In this document: piece by piece, positions 18,612-26,645 of the stretch | Numbering within the stretch: position 1 is the stretch's first letter | How the letters are laid out: the number at the start of each line of letters is the position of its first letter | Assembly (NCBI GenBank): GCA_905250885.1 | Contig: CAJNOQ010002050.1 | Span: forward strand, 1-26,645 | Direction: 5' to 3' | From: Didymodactylos carnosus | Lineage: Eukaryota > Rotifera > Eurotatoria > Philodinida > Philodinidae | DNA: 26,645 nt | The notes under the pieces: generated by a model | Told to the model about the DNA's origin: nothing | Database searches by the model: none | The model's input: the letters and a program-made list of their open reading frames with translations, nothing else | Translations under genes and position numbers: made by a program

Positions 18612-21600
18612 ATGAAGAAGCAACTCGATGCGAGGACAAATAGTCCCATCAGTGTTCTTATTATTGAGTTGCTTAAAAAAAAAGCTGTATTTCTCCTTGG
18701 TTTTCTAATATTAGTAGTTGTTTTATTTATTAAAAATTATTCAATCAAGGAATTAGAAACGGTTTATCCTATTTCGCCCACAGATCCTCCCGAAACTCCT
18801 ACTTTATCAATGGATCCTTCCGAAACTCCTATTTTGTCAACGGATCCTGCCGAAACTCCTATTCTGTCAACGGCTCCTCCCCATGATGAAATTTCACCAT
18901 TACCACCACACAACCAGGTAAAAGATAGCACTTGTCTATAATACCAGGAACCGAAATCGAGAAAGTGGTGAGGATGCATACCTAGTTATAAGTAACTGAC
19001 TAAGCTAGGAACTCGCCTCAGTTTTAGAATGCAGAAAGCATGGCGGAGAAAGATAGTGTACTCAAAGAATTTCGTACTTCGTACAAACTCTTTTAAAATC
19101 TCGATATTGAATTACTCACATGATGATAAAGTGCGCTAACATACTTTTGCTTTCAAAATACGACTTCCTCTAGCTCTGATTTAATCATACCTGTCAATTG
19201 CTATAGTGGAGCTCTATCGTATAAACATGAATTCATAGTACGGGTTTATCATAACAATACCACACATTTTCATAGTATCACAGTATCTATCACAATAACA
19301 GTTCAATAGGTCACACTATCATAGCTGACTACGCAGGGCCACAGGGAGAGTGGGGGGCGGACAGCATGAGAGTGAGTTACCAGACAGCATTGCACTACTT
19401 CTTCAGTGTGAAACTCATACTATGATACTGTGATACTATGAAATTCATAGTATTACTGTTGATAAGTTTTATGTTTGCTCTTACTAGGAGTTGCCAACTG
19501 TTATTGCCACAATCGAACATTCACCGAGCATCAAATTTTTAATGGTTCAACAGGGATTTGTGGAGAAAGAACCAGAAATCAATGCTATATTCTTGTTCAT
19601 ATTGAAAAATAACAAATGTCGAGAAAATAATGTTATTTTGGACGTTGGTATGAATGCAGGCTATTATTCTTTATTGGTTTCTGCATTTAACTGTAATGTA
19701 ATCAGTTTTGATCCACAAGCTAGATGCCATGAACTTTATAATTTATCAAGGTATTCATGCAAACGCTTTCTTATAGTTAAATCTAATAACATTATTTAGA
19801 CTTTTGAGACTATTTTGTCCATCTGAGGTATAAGGTGTATATAGGTGCATTTTGTAACAACCGGAAACATCCAGGCATGCACCAATATAATAGACTCGGC
19901 TGCAGGAATATTGATCACCCAATATATTGGGTTTTCACGATATTATTAGTATTGGGTCGCTTCAGTTCAGTCTACTTTTACAGTACAGACGCATGGTCTA
20001 TATCCTGTTTTGAATCAAAATATAACCCAATCAGGCATCCACCGATTCATAATCGATGTTACGGCATTCAGCATAGTCGTTCCGAATCAATTATAAAAAA
20101 GCACTTAGACCTGCCGAATGTCTCATTATGTAGAAAATTGTTTACTCTACCAAACCGAAGTGTCAGTAAAATTTTAATGTCATATATAGCGAAAATATGG
20201 TACATCGAAAACGCACTAAGATCGCAGAAAGACAATCGATGATCGATTATTTTTTCGCAATTTTGCTCAGTTTTGGTGCTTATATTTCTATCACAGATAA
20301 CACTGCAATATTCCTGCACTTCAGTTTAGTAGAGCAAACATTGAGCCATTCAGCAGTAGAGATGGGACTGTTCCAGTTCAGTTTTTTTGAAGGGGAACTG
20401 ATACCAGTTCTTTTCAAAAAAGTAAAGTTGAAATAAAATCGGTGACCTTGCTTACATGGATTTTGTGTAATACGCCAGAGTAGATAGTGTGTTTACTTGA
20501 CTAAACCAAGTCAGTATAACTGCTACATTGGTTTATTTTATTTTGAATTCTTGAAAAGAACTGGTAGCAGTTCCCGCTCAACAGGAACTGAACTGGTGAC
20601 CAATTCTTTCTACCTGTTCTTAAGAACTATAGTAACTGGAACTCTCCTACCCCTATTCGGCAACTCTAACTGCTTTTTTATAACTGATGCGGAACGACTG
20701 TGCTGGATGCCCTAACTTCGATTATTAATCGATGCATACCTAATCCCAATCGCGATACATTTTTATATCCGAATTAGCACATACAGCTCGATTGGGATTT
20801 GCTTTCTCACGTTTTTATGAATATAAATGATATTAAGGTTAAAAGTATGATCAGTGTATTGGGGAATTCAACATTACCCAATATTATTGTACAATATTAT
20901 GGGTGATATAATATAATATTGAGACCCAATATAATTGGACAGCCAATAATGTTGTACAATATCTTCAATAATGATTGGTATTGGTGCATGCCTAAAAACA
21001 TTAGATGTAGTCAGTCTTTGATTGGGTTTGATTTTGAACTTTTGTTTCTCCTTAGGAAGATACGTGTCCCGAAGAACACCACTTATCTCTCTCTATCAAC
21101 AGTTGAAAGTCATTCCAAAAAAAATACGAGTTTACCTTATCTTCAAAAGGAGATCAGTTCATATAGGCTGAAGGATAATCTAGTGGCAAAGTAGTACTAC
21201 TAGAAGTTCTTGGTGTTTAAGATTAATAAACAAATTTACTAATCAATGGAAATCATATGAAAATGCTGTTTGGTTTGAACGAAGAAAACTCAGAATAAGC
21301 AACGATTTATGTGATGTTGGATACATGTCCGTGGACGCGTCTCGGAGGACGAAGAATCAGACAACTCAACAAGTCAAAGATAAAACAGTTCAGTCGGTAT
21401 CAATTGATTCATTAGCTCAAATTCGATCGTATAAGAAAATATTAATATTTAAAATCGATACAGAGGGTGCTGAGATAGGAGTATTATTAAGTTCTCAGAA
21501 ATTGTTAGCACGAAAACGTGTGGAACATTTTATTATTGAAATAATAAACCATGACTGGGAAAAACTAGGTAGGATAAAGTATTTGAACTTATAATAGCAG

Positions 21601-23388
21601 CATGAACTAACAGTTTTCAAGTTCACTTCGAATAATTTGCTGTAAACTTGAAGGCAAGAAGTGCTTGACTTGCTTCCTTGAAGAGATACAATTATTTCAA
21701 AATAGTTGCAAGTCGAAAAATTACTATTCTTTACAAAACTTGCTTTGTCAAAAATCGTTTGTGTATTTGAAGGTAGCTAATTAAAACAATAAAACTGCTC
21801 GTAAGTTACATATGCTCTTATAGTTCACTCGGTTCTCCTGAATGACTCAACGGTGAGGCTTCAGCAAGGGGGAAAAGGCGGATCCGCGGATCCGGAATCC
21901 CCGTAGATCCGCCAAGGTCCCCACGAATCCGCGAAGATCTCCACGGGTCTGCAAAGATTCCTACGGATTCGCAAAGATTCCCACAGATCCGTCACAATAT
22001 TCTTTCGCTAAAACAGCACAATCCTGTTCCCAAAACAGAACAGTCGGAGTCGTGAAACAGGACAATCGTGTTTCCGAAACAGAACAGTCCGGTTCTTTTG
22101 TTGGGAGAATTTCCTGGATAACGGGACAATTGTGTTCTGTTCTGTGAATTCTTTTCCCACAGACAGAACATTTTTGTTTTGCTTGTGGGAACAGAGATTT
22201 CTGAGACAGTTCAGTTCAATAAAATTGTATTCGCGTGGATCCGCGTAGGTCCGCATGGATCCCGGATCCGCCTTTTCCCCCTTGGGTTTCAGAGTCCCTT
22301 TTGACTTCGACACATCAACGGCTTGACCACGTAAAACGACACTTTGCTGATTAAGTTTTTAAATAGTTTTTGTTATCCGAGAACCGATATGAGTACATCA
22401 CTTGATGCAGTTTTTCTTGTTGATTACCTTCTGACCGACCTGCTTAGCAAATAAAAATACAAATGTTGTGAAATAATTTTAATGTATAATTTTTATAAAC
22501 TTTACTTTTAAAGTTTTGACCTAGAAACGCTTCTAAAAAAATTTAAAAGTGACAGCATTCAATAGAAAATTAAATTCTCTACAAAATGGCTTTCTTTTTT
22601 CATTAATTCGACTTCAGGAACAAAACTTATAGCTTTTCGATGTTTGAAGGTTCCAGTCAAGTTTAAAAGCCTGAAAAAAATATGTCAACTTTATTTTTCA
22701 CACGGAGTCAGAGTTCTCAGTAATGATGTCACTTCTGATCGTCAAACTATTTTCAATGATACTTTTACACGTATGCCATTACTAATCATGACTTAAAGCC
22801 TTAAGTGTAGTTTTGCTTCAATTTGATAACTCTTGAAAGTTAATCACACTGGGATCTGAGCCTTTCAATGCATCATCTACTGTACTCACACGCAAGTGGT
22901 TCTTCAGTTGGAGATTGGGAGTATATAGTAGCCATAACAAAATTTTCGACTTTATGTCAAATATCGTTACCAAGTTCAACATTGTGGGCGGGTTTCAGAT
23001 TTTTTGAGATTTTTGATTGCGAAGATACATGCATGCTTTATGGTAACATCTAGAACGCCTGATTGCAATCTGATTAAGCAGATAAGTTAGCTCACGTCTT
23101 CTTTCCATCTTTTAAATTTTCTACTTAGGTGTGAAGGATGAACGAATTGGATTAAACATCTTTTACAACTTGCAGAAAGATTATATAGCAATATTACTGA
23201 ATAACGAAGAATATTCTGCAGAAATATTAGGATGGCCAGTCGACGATGGTGAAGAATTTCTTGACATCGTTGGCTCAAGATTTATTATACCAGAAGGTGA
23301 AAATGGTTTTCCAATATTATTAGAGAATAGAAAACATAAACAAAGAGGTTGTAACGTTTGGTTCAGAAAGAAAAAACAACTTTTATAA
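18612..23388 (+). CDS. FkbM-family methyltransferase, type II membrane protein (gene B)
   Basis: Exons are 18612-18917, 19488-19750, 21222-21568 and 23129-23388, with phases 0, 2 and 1 as in gene A, giving about 391 residues. The first in-frame ATG is 18612. Exon 1 encodes the anchor (VFLLGFLILVVVLFI) and the repeat stem. Against gene A it has lost 39 nt and gained 3 nt, both in frame. Exons 2 and 3 have exactly the lengths of gene A (263 and 347 nt) and the same SAM motif (DVGMNAGYYSLL) and KIDTEGAEIGVL. The C-terminus ends QLL because TAC TAG in A is TAA here. All four exons are open and joined by good GT-AG sites, so the gene looks functional despite introns swollen by elements. Inferred role as for gene A: SAM-dependent O-methylation, probably of glycans, in a secretory compartment. 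Confidence 0.85.
18777..18886 (+). repeat. 30-bp in-frame tandem repeat in stem of gene B
   Basis: Units are 18777-18806, 18807-18836 and 18837-18866 plus a partial, encoding variants of TLSMDPSETP and ILSTDPAETP. Copy number equals gene A, with substitutions between copies. Confidence 0.85.
18918..19487 (+). other. Intron 1 of gene B (570 nt) with a hairpin-rich insertion
   Basis: The donor is CAG|GTAAAA and the acceptor TTACTAG|GAG. From about 19185 to 19460 it departs from gene A. That part holds a 20-bp inverted repeat, TTTCATAGTATCACAGTATC (19268-19287) against its reverse complement at 19424-19443, and more TTCATAGTA repeats nearby. It is probably a small MITE, about 19200-19460. Confidence 0.7.
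19872..20994. mobile_element. hAT-like MITE with a second element nested inside, in intron 2 of gene B
   Basis: It begins CAGGCATGCACCAATA and ends TATTGGTGCATGCCTA. Flanks GAAACATC (19864-19871) and AAAACATT (20995-21002) are an 8-bp duplication with two mismatches, and gene A has the single empty site. The total of 1,123 bp includes the inner element 20033-20743. Outer sequence is rich in CCAATAT/ATATTGG. No transposase is encoded. Confidence 0.8.
20033..20743. mobile_element. Inner nested inverted-repeat element
   Basis: Arms 20033-20117 and about 20657-20741 are reverse complements over about 85 nt with some mismatches, sharing CAGTCGTTCCG-type and TTATAAAAAAGCA segments. Flanks ACCCAATC (20025-20032) and TCCCAATC (20744-20751) are an 8-bp duplication with one mismatch. 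Its interior repeats GGAACTG/CAGTTC motifs, as in the element at 10221-10475. The end sequence AGGCATCCACC resembles the outer element, so they may share a transposase source. Confidence 0.7.
21569..23128 (+). other. Intron 3 of gene B (1,560 nt, phase 1)
   Basis: The donor is CTAG|GTAGGA and the acceptor TTTCTACTTAG|GT. It contains the element 21865-22284. The stretch 22690-22810 and the final 150 nt match intron 3 of gene A. The region 22300-22690 is not recognised. Confidence 0.75.
21865..22284. mobile_element. hAT-like MITE, 420 bp, in intron 3 of gene B
   Basis: It starts CAAGGGGGAAAAGGCGGATC and ends with the exact reverse complement. Flanks GGCTTCAG (21857-21864) and GGTTTCAG (22285-22292) form an 8-bp duplication with one mismatch. 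A subterminal array of about 20-bp units (GGATTCGCAAAGATTCCCAC type) runs from about 21900 to 21990. The centre repeats AACAGAACAGT and GGACAAT motifs. GC content is far above the surroundings. The minus-strand open frame 22008-22313 is an artefact of this repeat. Confidence 0.88.
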
Positions 23389-23497
23389 AAGAATATATAA
23401 ATGGAAAAGGGTATATATGAATAGAGAAAGTGAAAACTGGTCTAAAGAAAAAAGGTTGAACAAAAGTTGGTCGTTGAAAATTGGTCAAGAACTTAGT

Positions 23498-23503
23498 AAT
23501 AAA
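23498..23503 (+). promoter_or_regulatory. Candidate poly(A) signal of gene B
   Basis: AATAAA about 110 nt after the stop TAA, shared with gene A at 13560-13565. Confidence 0.45.
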
Positions 23504-23718
23504 AGAAGAACAACATTTTATTAAACAAATGACTTTCATGGAGACAAATAAGTTACGTTGAAAAGTAGTTCCGAAGCAATCTGTATTCCTGTTCAAAGAA
23601 ATATGGTCATATTAGTTTTAGTCTGTTAAGAGATTTCAGATGAGCACTCAACAAATTTATTCACCTGCCTTGTACTTGCTTTCGAATTAAATTTCTCTCA
23701 ATCGAAGCATAAAAGGAC

Positions 23719-24061
23719 GTACACTGTAAGGTTGAAAATTATGTATGAAAACTGCTCGACGAATTTTAAAGAGTACCTATGGGAATTCCTTGAGGATTTT
23801 CCAGTTTATAGAAAATCAAATTTCCAACAATCTAGAAAATCGTCGTTGCATACCCATAAGTAATTCCCATGAAAGTAGAAATCCCTTTTTGATTTTCTAT
23901 GCAGTGGAAATTCCTTAGGAGCTCTGCACCGGGTGGCGGCGCCACCAGGTTGTATCGAGAAATTTCTGATGAACGTCTCCGATTGTGGGACCTTGTTACC
24001 GAAACTTCGCGCCACCACTGTCTCCGCTTAAACCCGAATTCTTGCTGGCATATACAGAATT
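23719..24061. other. Intergenic with a loose inverted repeat
   Basis: Unique sequence after copy B. Segments around 23797-23826 and 23882-23914 (both containing AGAAAATCAA or its complement) can pair imperfectly. No gene is recognised. Local GC rises near 23925-23950 (GGTGGCGGCGCCACC, a short palindrome). Confidence 0.35.
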
Positions 24062-24259
24062 GTGACTTAAAGTAGAAACTGTCAAAGTTGATTTAAGTGT
24101 AGCTGTACTTAGAGCTATAAAAGGATCTTCAGGGGATAATGCTCTGAGTGTTTTGGGTTGGATTAAATTAAGCGATCATTTTCAACTGTGTCGTCTTGTT
24201 ACATTTTCTAAAATCATGCGTGACCTTGCGTCGGATTATTTATGTACTTATTCACACTA
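24062..24259 (+). other. Unrecognised open frame, possible exon
   Basis: About 65 open codons between TGA and TAG include VDLSVAVLRAIKGSSGDNAL and SVLGWIKLSDHFQLC. No start codon lies near its 5' end and no family is recognised. It could be an isolated exon, a gene remnant or chance. Confidence 0.2.
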
Positions 24260-25742
24260 GCATCTAAAACAACAATATTATAATTTAAGGAGTAATTTCC
24301 CTGCAGACATCTTTGACCTTAGCAAGACGACTTATGTATGTATGATGCACGTCTAGTGTCCAGCAAACGATTGAATTAATAAGTTTTCTTTATATAATAT
24401 TGTTGATACAGCTCCTGGAGTTCTTTTACAAATAAAATCACATCACCAATAGTTCGTACGCACCTATATTTTATCAAATATATCTCTGTTGAGAAAAGCA
24501 GTTTGGTTTATATTTTTCGATTTCCCGACTGGGATACCCAATTTAAAACATGCCTTGGTGCGGAAAATTAAAAATGTAGCTTAGTTGGGAACATATGGGA
24601 ACACCGATACAATAATCTGATTAAACTTGTGATTGACGTATAGATGATGATTCCAGCGCCTAACCTTCATTAGTCGATGCTTCTTTTTTGTCTTTACCTT
24701 TTTTCTTCTGTCACACGAATTTTGAATACCAAAGCCACCGCCACTTCCAGCCAAAAAATCGGTAATCAACGAAACATCCGTTAATAATCGTCTATTTCGT
24801 ACACTGAACAAAAAAGGAAGAACAAAACCGATGATTTTACATAGCACATAGAAATTTTTTTCTACAGAAAAAATGCGAAAAAAAGCTGCTACTGAAACAC
24901 ATTGTATCGCCTACAAAACATAAAAAACACTTTCTTCATAGGTACATGGTAAACATAAAACGTATGGGATAGTTCAAGTGACGTTTTACGTTACAGGCTA
25001 GTGTACGTGTAATTAGTAATTGTTCAATGCATTTTGCTTATACCCAACAAGAGCAAATCTGCACGGTACCAAATAGTTTTTCCATTAGCAATCACGGATT
25101 TGTATTTATTTTTTCGTAATTTTCTTTCAACTAAAGAGGTAGATACATTACAAGATCTTCACACAATAACCCGCCTCTCCCCCTTATCGGAAGACCCCTC
25201 TTGAGCTCATCTTTTAAAAATTGAAATAAAAGCCCCCCTATTTTTCAGTTTTTTACCTGTAAGTCTTGTAAAATTCATAATAAATATTTTCTATTGAAAG
25301 TAAATTCTCTCTCCTACTGAGCACACATAAATGTGCGCGTGGAAAAGCGAGAAAGGGTCATCCTGTGCATGTGATAACATGAAAAATATATCTTTTCTAT
25401 TTCCTTCATTAGCTATAAAAACTACAATACATGTGACAACAAATGTGTGAGCCGAATGAAAGAAAAAACGTGTAATGATCAGTATCCTCCCATTCTCTCA
25501 TAACTGTTTGTCTCACATCGACTCGTAATACTGTGTAATAACTGAGACAGAATTCAAATTTGTTCAAAGCATGAACTTGAAAAACAGCTTCCTTTTTTGA
25601 ACATAATAGCAGATCTCCCTGAAATCTTTATTTTTAAGAGCAGAATAAAAGACACGGGTCTTTTATTGTGTCATTTCCTTTAGATCCATTGTACGACTGC
25701 ATGATTTTTAGATCATGTCAAGGCGGTAGGAGTGGTGGTTTA
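24260..25742. other. Intergenic, no gene recognised
   Basis: AT-rich sequence with many stops. The minus-strand open frame 24581-24847 has a Gly run (LAGSGGGFGIQ) and a basic segment but matches nothing I know. No inverted repeat of note was seen. Confidence 0.4.
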
Positions 25743-26224
25743 TCTATACTATATTCCGCAATGTTTGTCATTCTGTCTGTCTGTCTCAGAATGCACACCC
25801 AAATGGTAAGGTCTAGAATGACGAAATTTTGCACACTATTTCTTGGTCAAAATCTACGATAAGTCGCTAAAATTTCATTAAAATCAATCAACCTGGAACC
25901 GAGTTACTTAAAAATGTACATATAATCACTGATGAGTGTGACGGACGTACATCCACATAGTGACTAATGAGTGTGATGGACGTACATACATATAATCACG
26001 TGGCAGTGTGATGGACGTACATATATTTAGTCATGTGGAAAAACATTCCTACCAACATTACTACCAAGCTTCAAGCGAAGACTAAGTCTGGTTTTTTTAT
26101 TAATTTTTGTTAAACAAATTCTTATGCTTTGATAACATGAATTGAAGAAAAACTTTAATAACATCAAAAAAAGTCAATTACTTCTTTGTTCAAGAACCCG
26201 GGCAACGCCGGGTAATTCTGCTAG
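25743..26224 (+). mobile_element. Complete non-autonomous Helitron, 482 bp
   Basis: The 5' end is TCTATACTATATT preceded by host A (25742). The 3' end is CTAG (26221-26224) followed by host T. A 6-bp hairpin ACCCGG-GCAACG-CCGGGT (26196-26213) lies 7 nt before CTAG. TC start, CTRR end, subterminal hairpin and insertion between A and T are the Helitron hallmarks, and no target duplication is expected. A GTCTGTCTGTCT run follows the 5' end. No Rep/helicase is encoded. The open frame 25668-25862 crosses the left border and is an artefact. Confidence 0.9.
25928..26032 (+). repeat. 35-bp tandem repeat inside the Helitron
   Basis: Three 35-nt units (25928-25962, 25963-25997, 25998-26032) share GTGTGAYGGACGTACAT, with partial units on both sides. 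Internal minisatellites are common in non-autonomous Helitrons. Confidence 0.85.
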
Positions 26225-26645
26225 TTTTATAATAAAAATGAGCGATGGTGTGTTGCTGGCGTTGTGAATTATGCCAATGGATATCGTCAGCATGCATATT
26301 CAATCGCGTGTACTAAAACAAGTGGCTTTCATTAATTGATTCGTAAAATTATCGATAGTTAAGAATGAAAGATAAATTTTAAGCATTTCTGTACATTTCT
26401 TGTTAACAATGTATAAGCATACAGGAGCCAATGCTTAGCAGTAAAACTACTTAGGGCAATCCAAAAGTAGTGAGGGAGGTACTTTATTTTCTTAAGGAGA
26501 GCTTCAAAAACATTTCTCTTTTAATGAACAGATAGAGCGTCTTTTGCTCTATTTTTCTATGCTATTTGATCAATATTCAACTAATATTATAATAATAAAA
26601 TTTCGATAAGATCAGTTTCTTTCGCATATGTGCTGGTAGCATGAA
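26225..26645. other. Window end, no gene recognised
   Basis: AT-rich sequence to the window edge, with nothing supported. Confidence 0.35.

Larger units (their letters stand above)
19751..21221 (+). other. Intron 2 of gene B (1,471 nt, phase 2)
   Basis: The donor is CAAG|GTATTC and the acceptor GGTGTTTAAG|A. The first 120 and last 220 nt match the 281-nt intron 2 of gene A; the difference is mainly the nested elements. Open frames at 19835-20242, 20197-20436, 20497-20715 and 20919-21194 fall inside the intron or elements and are not called. Confidence 0.75.
17630..23718 (+). repeat. Duplicated block, copy B
   Basis: Direct-orientation partner of 7785-14159. Private to B are about 205 nt at 17670-17874, a hairpin-rich segment in intron 1, the nested elements 19872-20994 in intron 2, and 21865-22284 plus other extra sequence in intron 3. 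Sequence unrelated to A resumes after CATAAAAGGAC at 23718. Confidence 0.9.

Noticed and set aside
20919..21194. Extra exon in gene B starting at the acceptor near 21055 (frame KIRVPKNTTY)
   Set aside because: It fits phase 2 in B, but copy A has a deletion there, the frame runs to a stop before the FkbM segment, and the acceptor at 21221 restores a family-like sequence in both copies.
22008..22313. Minus-strand 101-codon open frame
   Set aside because: Lies almost wholly in the MITE 21865-22284 and reflects its repeats.
24581..24847. Minus-strand 88-codon open frame with a glycine run
   Set aside because: No recognisable domain, no splice or start evidence, and basic low-complexity content.
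25668..25862. Open frame at the Helitron's left end
   Set aside because: Crosses the element border and includes the GTCTGTCT repeat, so it is not a gene.

Overview
The window is AT-rich eukaryotic DNA: spliceosomal GT-AG introns, animal-type protein families and a dense load of small DNA transposons. The mix of a VLIG-type GTPase joined to a VWA domain, an intron-bearing FkbM-family methyltransferase, Helitrons and many short hAT-like elements best fits an invertebrate. A bdelloid rotifer is my leading guess, inferred from family content and not proven by a marker gene. No rRNA, tRNA or CRISPR was recognised.

Layout. (1) 67-5171, plus strand: the 3' part of a large VLIG-type GTPase + VWA gene whose start lies left of the window. 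The frame is recognisable for 5 kb but carries six in-frame stops and two frameshifts, so it is a decayed copy. (2) 5172-7785: mostly non-genic, with a minus-strand open frame (5841-6377) resembling the C-terminal tail of an integrase-type transposable-element protein, and a 314-bp inverted-repeat element. (3) 7785-14159 and 17630-23718: two direct copies of one block about 10 kb apart. Each holds an apparently intact four-exon gene for a membrane-anchored FkbM-like methyltransferase (gene A, gene B). Splice sites, phases and exon lengths agree between copies, while introns and 3' flanks differ by insertions. (4) 14160-17630: transposon debris between the copies, comprising a reverse transcriptase remnant, a FAR1/ZSWIM-like transposase N-terminus, a foldback element and a DDE-transposase helix-turn-helix remnant. 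(5) 23719-26645: mostly featureless, ending with a complete non-autonomous Helitron (25743-26224).

Biology. The methyltransferases have a short cytosolic tail, one membrane anchor, a Pro/Thr/Ser-rich stem made of 10-residue repeats, and an FkbM catalytic domain. This is the layout of Golgi type II enzymes, so glycan O-methylation is a reasonable inferred role. Because the duplicated blocks serve as 'before and after' copies, several insertions can be defined to the base with 8-bp target duplications: 12579-13476 in A, and 19872-20994 and 21865-22284 in B, all hAT-like. The coding exons were spared.
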